From assembly GCA_016713405.1 (NCBI GenBank), contig JADJPF010000020.1:186001-250000 (forward strand): a stretch of 64,000 nt of DNA, in the 5' to 3' direction. The notes under the pieces are model-generated. The model was given only the letters and a program-made list of their open reading frames with translations. It searched no databases and was not told the origin of the DNA. Every line of letters starts with the position of its first letter. The first letter of the stretch is position 1. Shown in pieces: positions 46,891 to 56,955 of this stretch. The DNA is from Blastocatellia bacterium (GTDB taxonomy: Bacteria; Acidobacteriota; Blastocatellia; Chloracidobacteriales; JADJPF01). Both the position numbers and the translations under genes were made by a program.

Positions 46891-48436
46891 ATGCTTTCAA
46901 TTGCCCCAGATTATTTTGACCGGCTAGGCTTGCCGCGAAACCTTTCTGAAAAGGAACTAGAAAAATTACTTGCTCAACAAGAAGCACGTTGTCAAGTGTT
47001 ACTAAAAATTCCTGTTAAACGCACTCAAGCAGCACAAAAACTAGAGCTAATTAAAATTGTAAAAGGCTTACTTAATGCTGCTCCGGTTGTAGATGATACT
47101 TTTGACACTCTAAATATTGACCAAACAGAACTAAAAACACCTGATAGCTTTCCTAAAAAAGCCACACCAAAAGTAAACACGGAACTAATTTTTGAAACCT
47201 ATAAAATTACTGATGAAGGCGAAATAGGCAAACTTCGGTCGCTGATTAATCAATGGGCTGTAAGTATTCCTCATCATGAATATTTAACCTTTGGAACAGA
47301 TATTGAGGTTTTAGCGGTTGAAGAACGACCTATTTATTTAATAGATATTAGATATTTATTAGAAAATAGAGAAGTTATAGCAAAACAAAAACCTTATTTT
47401 GGTGAGGCATTACCAGTAAATCAGGCTATAAAAGCTGATCACGTTGCAGTTTGGCAAGTAAAAGTTGCTGCTCCTGCTACTTATCAATCAAACACTTTAG
47501 AGCAAGAAATAACTGCGTCCCGTGAGCGCGTAGATTGCCCAGGTTGTCAACGACAGGGCGAAATGTGGTGTTTAGCCTGCCGTAGTTCAGGACAAGTTGC
47601 TTGTAAAGAATGTCAGGGGAAATACCAGTTTAATTGCCTTATTTGTGATGGAAAAGGGCAAATTACCCAAGGTCAACGACTTGTAGATTGTGGTCAATGT
47701 CGCGGTGTAGGGATTGCTATTTGTGGATATTGTCGAGAAGTTCTAGCCATTTGTTCAACTTGCCAAGGTAAGCGTCAAGTTGTTTGTAAAGAATGTAGCG
47801 GCAAAGGTGAACTCTTAAATTTTCTTAACCTCAAAATTAGCTATCAATTACAATCTGCCCAAACAAATGTTTTTCCACCAAATTTTCCTGATTTTATACA
47901 AAAAAACTTTTCTCCAACCGAAGAAAACATCTTTGTCTTTCGTCAAGAAGGCGAACAATTTGTTAACGCCAAACCTATAAATGAGATTAACCACTTAGAC
48001 CTACGCAATTCAATTTTAGACTTAGCAACTAAATATTTAGTGAAAAATAGCTCTGAACAAATTCACATTAGCAAGCATTCTATTTCTGTTCGTCGATGTC
48101 CAGCTATTTACTTAAGCTATAGTTTTGAAGAAAAAGAATATGAACTTTGGGTTATTGGGTCGGATAAAAAGATTTATTCTCGTACTAGTCCAATTTCTGA
48201 ATATGATAAAAAGTTATCCCAGCTAGCAGCAGAACAGCTAGCAGCAAATTATTTTCTTAACGCTTTAGAGCTACTTTCAGATGCTTTTCGCCATACACCT
48301 AATTCTGCAAGTGCTTTAGTTGTAGTAAATAACAGTGTCAAAAATTACAGGAAAAATTAAAGACAAAGCATTTTATGAAATTATTGAAGCTGCAAGCCAA
48401 GCAGAGAAGTTTTTAGGTAAAGATTCTGGCAGTTAA
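46891..48436 (+). CDS. DnaJ-type zinc-finger protein, frameshifted near its end
   Basis: About 514 residues. The N-terminus (LSIAPDYFDRLGLPRNLSEKELEKLL) is helical and faintly J-like but lacks HPD. Residues about 212-310 carry repeated Cys pairs (CPGC, CLAC, CKEC, CLIC, CGQC, CGYC, CSTC, CKEC) in the DnaJ cysteine-rich pattern (CxxCxGxG-like), which would bind several zinc ions. The C-terminal 200 residues are unrecognised. The frame breaks in the five-A run at 48340-48344; four A gives SVKITGKIKDKAF and a stop at 48436. Co-operonic with the serine protease and followed by an FGE/TPR gene; a protein-quality role is possible. Confidence 0.7.
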
Positions 48437-48470
48437 TTTTAGCCGCTTAAAACAACAAGCTACTTCAAAT

Positions 48471-49762
48471 ATGAGACGAGAATATGCTGTAGCCAGTGTT
48501 GGTTCAGGTTTGCTAATACTTTTATTTACTTATATTTTTATGGGAATAAATGGTCAAGTTTACGCTCGTACTTTGACCATGCAGATTAGTTTTCCTTTGG
48601 TTATTCTTGCAACTGCTCTAGCTTGGCTTTTGGCGACCTATCTTGCAACTCAAATGGCACGAACAGTTGTTGCTAGTTTAGTTAGTTTAGTCCTAATACT
48701 TCTTAGTAGTATATTTAGCTTAATAGAGCAAGATGATTATTTAGCTCGTCGTAAAGGGGAAATTACTGCTCGTTTTGGACAAGGTGATTATGAGTCGTCA
48801 AAAGCCGCAATTGAGCCTTTAGAGTCGCTAATTGCTATTTCTCCTAAAGATTGGCAGCTACAGTTAATGCTAGGGCGGGCCTATGTAAAAGCTACTTACT
48901 ATGAAAAGGCTGTCCAGTGCTTAAATCTAGCTCTTAACTTAAATGCTAATAATGCTGAGATTTACAATGAATTAGGGTTAGCTTTATTAGGTAAAAATGA
49001 AAAAGAAGCAGCAATCAAAAATTTTCGTCAAGCTATAAACTTATCACAGCCTAAAATTTACCGGGAAGCTTATCAAAACTTAGCTGGTGCTTTAGATATG
49101 GCTTATATTGACGGTGCAACATTAACAATGGGACGTAGTGATAATGTTCTAGATTCGCCTGTCCATAGCGTTATTGTAGAAGGTTTTTTAATGGATAAAT
49201 TTGAGGTGACTAATCAAGATTACTTAGAATTTATTAAAGATACTAAGCATATTGCTCCAAGCATTTGGACTAGCGACAGCCCAAAGACAGAAAAATGCCT
49301 GTAACAGGTATAAGCTTAATGGATGCAAAAGCTTTTGCTGAATGGAAAGCTAAAAAAACAGGTTTTGCTTATCGACTTCCTAAAGAAGCAGAATGGGAGC
49401 TAGCTGCACGAGGAGCAAAGGGAAGAAATTTCCCTTGGGGCGATGAGTGGAAAGCTAATTTAGCTAATGTTAAGGCAGCAGAAGGACGACTAGCTAATGT
49501 TGGAAGTTTTACACAAGGAAATAGCCCTGAAGGTGTAGCTGATTTGTTAGGCAATGTTGCAGAATGGATAGATGAGCCGCTAAAAGTTTACCCAAATGGC
49601 AAAGCTGTTATTACTGCTGAACTTTGGGTTGTTCGAGGAGGAGCTTATGATAGTCTTCCTACGCAAGTACATGGAGCTAGTCGAAGTGGAGCAGTAGCAG
49701 AAAAGCAGGATTATCCAAATATAGGTTTTCGATGTGTAATTAGTGCTAGCGAAATTAAATAA
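48471..49762 (+). CDS. TPR and formylglycine-generating-enzyme-like (SUMF1) membrane protein, one frameshift
   Basis: About 430 residues. Two membrane helices (about 10-32 and 42-80) are followed by TPRs (about 95-200: LQLMLGRAYVKATYYEKAVQCLNLAL; AEIYNELGLALLGKN). The FGE-sulfatase domain begins at GATLTMGRSDNVLDSPVH and includes FLMDKFEVTNQDYLEF, YRLPKEAEWELAARGA, FPWGDEW and WVVRGGAYDS, ending GFRCVIS. The frame breaks in the five-A run at 49291-49295; six A restores TEKMPVTGIS. FGE-fold proteins without a sulfatase nearby often act as binding or C-type-lectin-like modules. ATG 48471 has no clear ribosome site, so the start is uncertain. Confidence 0.75.
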
Positions 49763-49773
49763 CTACAAAAAAC

Positions 49774-49812
49774 AAGTCCTTGGAATTGGTTAATCTCCAA
49801 TTCCAAGGACTT
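49774..49812. terminator. Strong hairpin terminator
   Basis: AAGTCCTTGGAATTGG (49774-49789) and CCAATTCCAAGGACTT (49797-49812) pair perfectly over 16 bp around TTAATCT. It lies 12 nt after the FGE gene and before the convergent universal stress gene. The absence of a long T run on the plus strand suggests it may serve both directions. Confidence 0.65.
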
Positions 49813-49877
49813 AACAAGAGGCACTATGAACAATAAACCTTATCAGAGGAAAACTAAAACATTAGCAGTACTACAGT

Positions 49878-50776
49878 TTAATAATACCTAGTTACTAAAA
49901 CAGGACATTTGGCCGCACGTAAGATTTTATCTGTAGTTGTACCAAATAAATATTCTTTCTTAGAGTCCCTACCATAATGCGCCAATACAAACTAAATCCA
50001 CTTTCTTTCTTCTATATGATCTAACAATTCTTGGTAGGCTCTCCTTCAGCAACAAAACGAGTAATTTTTAACTCTTTGTCTGTCTCTGGAATTAATTGCT
50101 CCATATGATTCATACTTTGATGTACAGGATTACCAAAAACAGGAGAACCAGTAGAAATATTTTTAGGTAAAGTATGTAGTAAATCTATTGATGAGCCATA
50201 AGTTTTTGCAAATTCTAAAGCATAAGAAAAAGCTTGTTTAGAATATTTAGAGAAATCACATCCTACTAAAATGCGTGAAAGCTCTACTTTGCCAGTTTCA
50301 TCATTAACCCAGGATTTTTCATTTGGATGAATTACCAATATAGGACAGGGAGCAACTTTACAAACTATTTCGGTTGTAGAACCAAGCAGGGCGGCTGCTA
50401 ATGGGCGACGGCGTGAGAGCATAACAATTAAATCTATTTCTTGTTCTATTGCAGTTGAAACAATTTTATTAGCTGGATCTCCTTGGCTAACAATTACTTC
50501 CCAATCTGGAATTGGAACATCTGAAGGACTTAAATAAGCAGCTAGAGATTTAGTAAAATTAGTTTCTACATCAATATAAGCAGCGTCATTTGTTTCATCA
50601 AATTTTTCTATAGAGTAAAAACAAAAGAGTTTGGCACTGTATGAACGTGCTAGTAATAAAGCATAGTCTAAAGCTTGATCAGATTCGGGAGTAAGTGAGC
50701 TAGCACATAAAATGCGTTTAATGCTGGCTTTGGGTAGTGATATTGATGGATAAGTTTGCGATTTTGTTGTTGACAT
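49878..50776 (-). CDS. Tandem-domain universal stress protein (UspA), C-terminus frameshifted
   Basis: About 300 residues when reconstructed. Two Usp domains: first about 18-150 (RILCASSLTPESDQALDYALLLARS; VIVSQGDPANKIVSTAIEQEIDLIVMLSRRR, ATP-loop-like SRRRPLAAALLGSTTEIV), second about 165-300 (ILVGCDFSKYSKQAFSYALEFA). The second ends in broken frames: HIEERKVDLV, then HYGRDSKKEYLFGTTTDKI and LRAAKCPVLVTRYY, ending at 49878. At least three indels between about 49975 and 50035 are needed, each of one or two bases. Usp tandem proteins bind ATP and help survival under stress. Standalone. Confidence 0.8.
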
Positions 50777-51119
50777 AATTTCTTTTCGCTCTTTGGCGAC
50801 CCCCTTTCATCGGCTTTGAATAACTGCTTACGCAATAGGTGTTCCAAGATAAAAATTGCTTGGAAAGATTATAAAAAGAAATAATTTAGAAAGAACAAAT
50901 TAAGATAAACAAAATATAATTTCTTTATTATAAATGAGTTAGTAATTGTATGATTTTCTATCCATCCATTAAAATTAATTAAGTTTAATGCTATTAAATG
51001 TGATTTTTTTCCCATAGCTTTGAGTAATTTTTCAATAATTAATCTATCGAATTTTTATAAATTGTTTTATTATCAAAAAAGTGTTGCTGGAAATATTAAT
51101 TACGTTTGGAGTATAAAGT
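50777..51119. other. Intergenic region between divergent genes
   Basis: About 340 bases, AT-rich. One short inverted repeat, TTCCAAG/CTTGGAA (about 50842-50865), is present. I see no gene, tRNA or recognised riboswitch. Confidence 0.4.
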
Positions 51120-52077
51120 ATGAAAACTATAATACATAAAATCTATGCAGTAATATTAATAGGTATTATTCTTTGTTACTGTTCAGCAACAATTTATGGA
51201 CAAAAGCCTCAAGAAGAACCTAGTGATGCCCAAAAAACCTTGCAAGAAATGGGTATTGAATATACAAGAAGTGCTTTTCAAAAGGCTGTATATACGGGGG
51301 ATATAGATGTAGTTCGATTATTTGTTAATACCAAATTAGATTTTGTTGATGAGATGAGCAAAAAAGAAATGATTCTCGAAAATACTTTCTCATCAGTAAG
51401 TAGAGGACAAGTTGCTATTTTAGGGCTTCTTTTAGATTTATTTCCCATAGATGTTTTTTTTAGAACGAGAAATTGAGAAAGATTTAATAAAAGCTGCTTT
51501 ATCATCAAATAATACAACAATGGTAAATTTATTATTAGATAGAAATATAGGCATAAATTACATAAGAACTATGTCTTTAAAATCTCTTATTAGAAATGAC
51601 ATAGCCATTGTTAAGTTACTTGAGAGAAGAGGAATAATTACTGTAAAAGGTAGAGAATTTGAAATAGCTACAAATGAACAACAGGCAATAGAAGCTATGA
51701 GGCTATTTCATTCAGTTCAGGCTACTTATCAAGCGGGTGTAGGTGATGGTAACTTTGGATCGGCTGAAGAAATTTTCAAAAATGAGTTGATTGATCCAGT
51801 TTTAGCAAATGCTGCTGGAGTTGGGCCTATGGAAGTTAACGGTTTAAAATGTGTGGGTGATGGTAGTCCTAAAAATGGCTATAAGTTCTTGGTTTTTAAG
51901 AAAGATGCAGATCAAGCAAATCTAGCTGATTTTGTTGTGATTGCAATACCAATAATAGCTCAAGGCAATGATAGAACAGGTAATCATAGTTTTTATGTAG
52001 ATGCTACAGGCGTAATTAGAATGTCTAATAGTAACGAAACACCATCAGAAAATAGCCATCCTATTGTAAATGAATAA
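51120..52077 (+). CDS. Exported ankyrin-like protein fused to a pilin-like C-terminal domain, one frameshift
   Basis: About 318 residues. Signal peptide at 1-27 (AVILIGIILCYCSATIYGQ). Ankyrin-type helix pairs follow (SAFQKAVYTGDIDVVRLFVN; VSRGQVAILGLLLDL; KAALSSNNTTMVNLLLDRN; NDIAIVKLLERRGI). The last 120 residues resemble the globular head of type IV pilin-like proteins: SVQATYQAGVGDGNFGSAEE, LIDPVLANAAG, GYKFLVFKKD, HSFYVDATGVIRMS. The prepilin N-terminal helix is missing, so this is a domain fusion and not a pilin. The frame breaks in the eight-T run at 51454-51461; seven T joins IDVFLEREIEKDL. Confidence 0.7.
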
Positions 52078-52096
52078 ATACAGTGTTTACAATATT

Positions 52097-52401
52097 TTAG
52101 CTAGCTTTAGCAAGGCTTTCTAAAGGTTTAATTGGTTTAACTTTTTTAGCTTTTTTATTTAGGTTTTCTCCTCCTTTGCCTTAAGTATTGCTTCATCAAC
52201 TAAACGTAGTTTATGGAGCAGTTGCGCACGCATTTTGGCTGTCATCGGATTTATATAAGGCCAGTTATCAGCACAAGGCTCCAACTACTAACAAAACTCG
52301 AATTTTTTGCGTTCTTTTACTAGTTTAGCTAAGGAATTTTGTTCTAAAACAAAATCGTTTTCTAAGGTTTTTATTAGAATAGGAGTATTTTGCTTTTTCA
52401 T
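52097..52401 (-). pseudogene. Small frameshifted gene of unknown function
   Basis: A good ribosome site (AGGAGG, 52410-52415) precedes ATG 52401. The frame gives MKKQNTPILIKTLENDFVLE, then LAKLVKERKKFEF and a stop. Other frames continue with ADNWPYINPMTAKMRAQLLH and KLRLVDEAILKAKEEK, and end with KKAKKVKPIKPLESLAKAS at 52097. At least two indels are needed. The intact protein would be about 100 residues, Lys-rich, no signal peptide. I do not recognise it. Confidence 0.4.
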
Positions 52402-52470
52402 AACTCTACCTCCTTTCCTACTTACTCTTTACGCAACTGCCATTCCTAATATAGCGAAGTGTTGAGAAAT

Positions 52471-52570
52471 GAAAATATAGTATCAATACTGAATCTCTTA
52501 ATCTTTAGCCGAACTTTGTTTGGTTTAGACCTCAACCTGCTTTAGTAAGAGGAGATTCAGTATATATTTT
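52471..52570. repeat. Long imperfect inverted repeat
   Basis: Arms GAAAATATA-(6 nt)-ATACTGAATCTC (52471-52497) and GAGATTCAGTATATATTTTC (52552-52571) are complementary apart from a 6-7-nt insertion in the left arm, enclosing 54 nt that contain a smaller GGTT/AACC stem. It lies between two minus-strand genes, so it may be a terminator of the GHKL gene, a small RNA, or the footprint of a miniature element. Confidence 0.45.
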
Positions 52571-52613
52571 CGTGTAACTTTTGTTAAATAGTTATTTTTG
52601 TAGTAATTGGTCA

Positions 52614-54646
52614 TCATTTTAGGTTCAACACCTCAAATAAAACGCGATTCCTTTTTTCTGAGTCAACTAATAACTTTTCGTAGGAAATAATTTCAATGTA
52701 TGAGTGATGCTTGGAGTGAAAATTAAAATAACCTCTTTTATCTGGAGTTGAAGTAAAATCGTACTCGTCTTCTGCGTATGCCCTTAGTTGGGGAACTAAA
52801 TCGCAAATAATGTAAGCATAGAATTGAGTTGTATCGCCAACAGTTATTGGTCTGCCTGTTTTGGTGATAGCTTGCCCTTGCTTTATTTTGGCAATATAAT
52901 TATTAATTTGACTTATAGGGTTGTCTTTGCGCTGTAGTCCCGTCTTCCGAGGCGTTTAAGTTCAATAATAACAATTGAGCCTATGTCTGTTGACGATTCT
53001 GTATAAACCATTGGATTGTCAAAACAAATTAAAAGGTCAGGTTTTTCCTTATTATTACTTTCTAATACTGTTTTATCTGAGGCTAAGTATTTGTGGTAAG
53101 TTAATCTTTCGTCAATTATCCATAGATTTTGCTGCTCATAGCTTACATCATCAGAGGTATAGTTACGCGGAAAGATAATATTATGAATGGTTGACTCAAG
53201 CTCATAAGAACCTCCTTGACCTATTTCCAAAGCTTGCTTAAAAATATCAAGTATTAACTTCCTATGAATAAATAGTCTCTACCAAATTTGATTGTCCTAT
53301 ATCATTTATACCAGTCATAAAACGTTTTAACCGTTCCTTATATTCTGGTAATTCTGTTAAGTCTGCTGGCTTTTTAAGCAATAAAGATTGTCCTTGCTGC
53401 TTGATCTCAATTGTTATGTCTCTAGCCATTCGATAGAGTTCAATGTCTAACTTATCAGGATCAGTTGTATAAGAAATCTGTTTTAACTTATCTTCATATT
53501 TTACTAAATGACGAAATTGTGGAGAGATATCTTCAATATGGGTTTTTATTTTACTAAGCTTTTCCTTGTTAGCCGCCTCTAAAAATGGTGTCAATTCAGT
53601 TTTTATTTTATCTATGGTTTGAGTTTTAATTTGTTTATACGAAATCTCTCCTGTCATTTCTAAAAGTGAGTCGTCATCAAAATTATCAACAAGCTCAAAT
53701 TCTGTTCTATCAGCATTAACCCTGTCATCCAAATAACTTACCAGAAACATAATAAAGCCAAATGAACGAACCATTATCATCATCAATCTTCTTTTTCAGT
53801 TCAGGAATATATGTACTAAGCTTTTCTGTTTTAACCTCACGATGGTGAGCGCAGAAGGTTATTAAATGGTTTTGTTCTTCACTTGAGTATAATTGCAGAC
53901 TAATAATATCAAAGCGATTACCATCAATATCAAAGTTGGTTATAGTTGAACCATACTGAATTTGCTCTCTAAATATATCGTTTAAAAAATATTGCTCAGT
54001 TCCATCAACCAGATTTATTTTGGGGCATTTTGGTGATAAAAAATATACTAAACAGTGTTCAATGATTTTCATTGCAATAGTTGAAGCCCTTTTAGGACAT
54101 TTGTCCATATATTTTCTTTTAAAACTGATTAACTCAACTATTGTCTTTCTGCTTTTTCCCTTTGCTGATTTTCGGTTTGGGTTTGTAACACCAGTACTAG
54201 TTAAGATAAAGTCAAAATCTCGCTCAACGTATTCATCTTTCTCTTTGAAAACACTATTTATGAACCCTATCAAAAGCTTTCAACCAAGAAAATCTCCCTA
54301 TTCCTTTTGCCCCTCTTGACTCTTTCCATGTAGTATCAGATGTTTGAAAGGACTTGTAGTTATTTTCATCAAACCCAATACCATTATCTTCAATTATAAA
54401 ACCTACTATTGAGGCTGGTTCATCATTTTCTATTAATTTTCTTGTTCATCCCGTTTTATGTGGATGTTGATTTTACCTTTAGACTTAGTTTCATCGCTAA
54501 GATCTTCAATAGAATGGATCGAGTTTACAACTGCCTCAAACAATGGCATCAAGGGTTTAGATAAAAAATCCGGGAGAATTTCTTACTCGTCCTACTATAT
54601 CAATATCCATCTTAGTGGGATGTCCTTTTAGTATTTGACTACTCAT
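52614..54646 (-). CDS. MORC-like GHKL ATPase, heavily frameshifted
   Basis: About 675 residues when reconstructed, start near ATG 54646 or 54610. N-terminal phrases are DIDIVGRVRNSPG, LMPLFEAVVNSIHSIEDLSD, VGFIIEDNGIGFDENNYKSF (ATP-binding N and G1 boxes) and ESRGAKGIGRFSWLKAFDRV (G2). This is the HATPase_c_3 layout of MORC/paraMORC-type prokaryotic ATPases. The middle is a coiled domain (KTELTPFLEAANKEKLSKIK). The C-terminal part (KPDLLICFD, IVIIELKRLGRRD, SYEKLLVDSEKRNRVLFEVL) has an E-L-K nuclease-like pattern. Breaks lie near 54570, 54440, 54265, 53770, 53250 and 52920. Such genes often sit in defence islands; no partner is seen here. Confidence 0.6.
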
Positions 54647-54882
54647 TTGACTACCATATATATCAAAAATTTTAGGTTTTGTATGCTTATCTATGAGATT
54701 TTTCTTGTGAGTGAAATATAATCGAATGATCAAAAAAAAACAATAGTCATTTCGATTGCGTGAAGTGTAGAGATAATTTTAATAGTTATTCTAACCTGAG
54801 TTCAGCGAAGATGTATAATAAAAACAAAGAAATAGTTATTAGAAAATAATGTTATTTAGAAAGTTTATCGAATATCAATAAA

Positions 54883-54973
54883 TGGTTGTGTTTCAGTAAA
54901 GTTGGTAATACAGTTGCAGCCCTTTGTTAAATTGATTTACAAACCAAGAGCCAACTTTTTTATAACACAACCA
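54883..54973 (+). promoter_or_regulatory. Nested-hairpin leader upstream of the CDF transporter
   Basis: In the 362-base gap 54647-55008, three stems are nested. The outer is TGGTTGTGTT (54883-54892) with AACACAACCA (54964-54973). The middle is AAAGTTGG (54898-54905) with CCAACTTT (54951-54958). The inner is TTTGTTAAAT (54923-54932) with ATTTACAAA (54935-54943, one bulge). The structure ends 35 nt before the GTG start, so it would be in the 5' leader and could be a metal-responsive element or riboswitch. I could not match it to the NiCo or yybP consensus. The rest of the gap is AT-rich. Confidence 0.45.
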
Positions 54974-55008
54974 ATTAAATTAAGTATTTAGCTATTGGAG
55001 TAAAACAA

Positions 55009-55884
55009 GTGTCAGCAATCTCTAGTAAAAATAATTATTCAAAAAAAGTTGAGCGAGTTTTATTGATTATTTTGCTACTAAATATAGTAGTAGTAATTAT
55101 AAAAGGCGTTACAAGTTGGTTAACTTCTTCATTAACTGTTCTTACAGATACTATTCATTCTTCAATGGATGCAGCAAATAATATAGTAGGAATATTAATT
55201 ATTCGTTATGCTTCAGCACCACCTGATAAAGAACATCCTTACGGGCATGATAAATTTGAGACTTTAGGAGCTTTCTCAATTGCTGCTTTTCTTTCTGTGA
55301 CTTGTTTTGAAATTTCTAGCCGAGCTATACAACAAATTGTGTCAGGACAAACACCTGTTACTAATATTGGAAAAAGCACTTATTTAATGATGCTTTTAAC
55401 AATTGTTATTAATATTTTTGTAGCTAAATATGAAGCAAATCAAGGAAAGCAACTTAATAGTCATTTGTTAATAGCTGATGCTGGGCATACAATGTCAGAT
55501 GTCTATGTTACATTGTCAGTAATACTAAGTTTACTTTTTAGTTGGTTTGGATATGGTCAAATAGATGCGGTTTTGCGCTTGCTATTGCAGGGTTTATTGC
55601 TTATCAAAGTTATCAAATTTTTCGTCAAACCATTCCTGTTTTAGTTGATGCTGCTAGTCTTGATTCAAGCGAAATAGAAAAACTTGCTCTTACTGTGTCA
55701 GGGGTAAAATACTGTAATAACATTCGCTCTCGTGGTAAACCTGGGGCATTATTTGTGGAAATGGTTATAATTGTTATGCCAGAAAGTTTAGAAAGCTCAT
55801 GAAGTAACAGAACAAATAGAAAGAAAACTCAAAGACCAATTTGGCCGCGTAGCAATAACGATACATTTTGAGCCTAGCAAGTAA
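55009..55884 (+). CDS. Cation diffusion facilitator (CDF) metal efflux transporter, two frameshifts
   Basis: About 290 residues from GTG 55009 (TTGGAG ribosome site 8 nt upstream). CDF metal-site motifs are intact: DTIHSSMDAANN (H-x3-D, helix 2), the cytosolic loop PPDKEHPYGHDKFE, and ADAGHTMSDVYVT (H-x3-D, helix 5). Six membrane helices fit. The C-terminal cytosolic domain is in other frames: AIAGFIAYQSYQIF, LVDAASLDSSEIEKLAL, then HEVTEQIERKLKDQFGRV and ITIHFEPSK ending 55884. Breaks lie near 55570 and 55793. It would export Zn, Co, Fe or Mn. A Fur-family gene is convergent immediately downstream. Confidence 0.85.
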
Positions 55885-55903
55885 TTACGATAAATAAAAT
55901 GAC

Positions 55904-56305
55904 TTAAGCAAGCTGCTCTTCAAGAATATCAAGTTTTGGCAATTCTGACATAAACCAGTTATTTTAAAGGAAACCTCTTCTACCTTAAATCCTAAAGGTA
56001 GCGAAAATTGCTAGTTGATGGAATTGTTAAATCCATTAAATCTGTTACTTGGTGGCAATTGCGGCAAAATAAATGGTCATGTCGGCTTAACATACCATCA
56101 TAACGAACATAATCTTCACCAAAAGAAACTTGTTTAATTAAACCATGATCAGATAAGTACTTAAGTGAGTTATAAACTGTAGCAAAGCTAAGACGTGGAG
56201 ATTTTGTATTGCACGATCAAAGACTTGTCGCGCTGTAGGGTGATCCATACTAGCTTTTACTACATCAAAAACTGTTTTGCGATGCGAAGTAAGTTGGTAT
56301 TTCAT
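55904..56305 (-). CDS. Fur-family metal/peroxide regulator, frameshifted
   Basis: About 134 residues when reconstructed, from ATG 56305. The winged-helix half reads KYQLTSHRKTVFDVVKASMDHPTARQVFDR, then SPRLSFATVYNSLKYLSDHG (in parts). The dimerisation half has RHDHLFCRNCHQVTDLMDL (metal-binding His and first CxxC) and LGFKVEEVSFKITGLCQNCQ (second CxxC). At least three indels (near 56208, 56010 and 55930) separate these. Two CxxC pairs and the short length fit PerR-like members. It is adjacent to the CDF transporter, and a 20-bp palindrome lies 42 nt upstream, suggesting autoregulation. Confidence 0.75.
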
Positions 56306-56347
56306 AAATTTGATATTAGAATAGTTCTAAAATTTAAGTCAAGAGAC

Positions 56348-56367
56348 ATTTTGCAAGATTGCAAAAT
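56348..56367. promoter_or_regulatory. Palindromic operator candidate for the Fur-family gene
   Basis: ATTTTGCAAGATTGCAAAAT is a perfect 9-2-9 palindrome, 42 nt upstream of the regulator's ATG on the minus strand. Its size and symmetry suit a Fur-family dimer, although the bases differ from the classical Fur and PerR boxes. Confidence 0.5.
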
Positions 56368-56425
56368 AATTAATTTCAATAGGTTAAAATAAAAATTAAT
56401 CTTTAAAGCATTGATACTAAGCAAT

Positions 56426-56464
56426 AAAGCCACTAGAGAATAAATTTAATTTTCTAGTGGCTTT
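56426..56464 (-). terminator. Terminator of the exported coiled-coil gene
   Basis: AAAGCCACTAGA (56426-56437) and TCTAGTGGCTTT (56453-56464) pair perfectly over 12 bp, 27 nt beyond the stop of the minus-strand gene at 56491. Confidence 0.65.
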
Positions 56465-56490
56465 GTTACTCTAAATATTTTTAGTAAATA

Positions 56491-56955
56491 TTACTTAATT
56501 GACACACCTTTAGTTCTAGCATCTCGTTGTAATTCTTGTAGTGCTGCACCTGATTTTTGCAAATCTTCTTGTGCTTTTTGCATTTCTCTTTGTGCTTCTT
56601 CAAGAATTCTTTTTGTTTCTGGATCTGTGTAATAAGGGTTTCCTACTCTGTTGCCATTATTTGAACGACCTTGTAAAGCACGTTGTTGGGCTTCATTAAT
56701 TCGGCTTTGATAAAGCTGAATTTTGCTTTCCGCCATACGTTTTTTCTGATAAGTCGCTATAGGTTTTAGTGTAATAAGTTGGATTAGGTTTATCTTTAGC
56801 AGCTAATTCTTTTTCTTTATCTTTTTCTTCTGTTGTTTTAGCATCAGAACGTTGTCCAGATGTAAAATCATCATTAGTTAAAGTTTTAGATCCTTGGGCA
56901 AAAACAGGAAGACTGAGACTTAAAATTAAACCGAGCGTTAAAATAATCCAACGAT
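56491..56955 (-). CDS. Exported coiled-coil protein with a disrupted start codon
   Basis: About 155 residues. AGGAGG (56962-56967) precedes a sequence reading AT-CGTTGG where ATGCGTTGG would give MRWIILTLGLILSLSLPVFAQ, a standard signal peptide; one G appears lost at about 56954. After a charged linker (ARG/Lys/Glu-rich, DAKTTEEKDKEKELAAKD) a second indel near 56770 leads to KRMAESKIQLYQSRINEAQQR and a coiled coil (ILEEAQREMQKAQEDLQKSG) ending TKGVSIK. No known domain. The coiled-coil character and export suggest an envelope protein. Confidence 0.55.
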
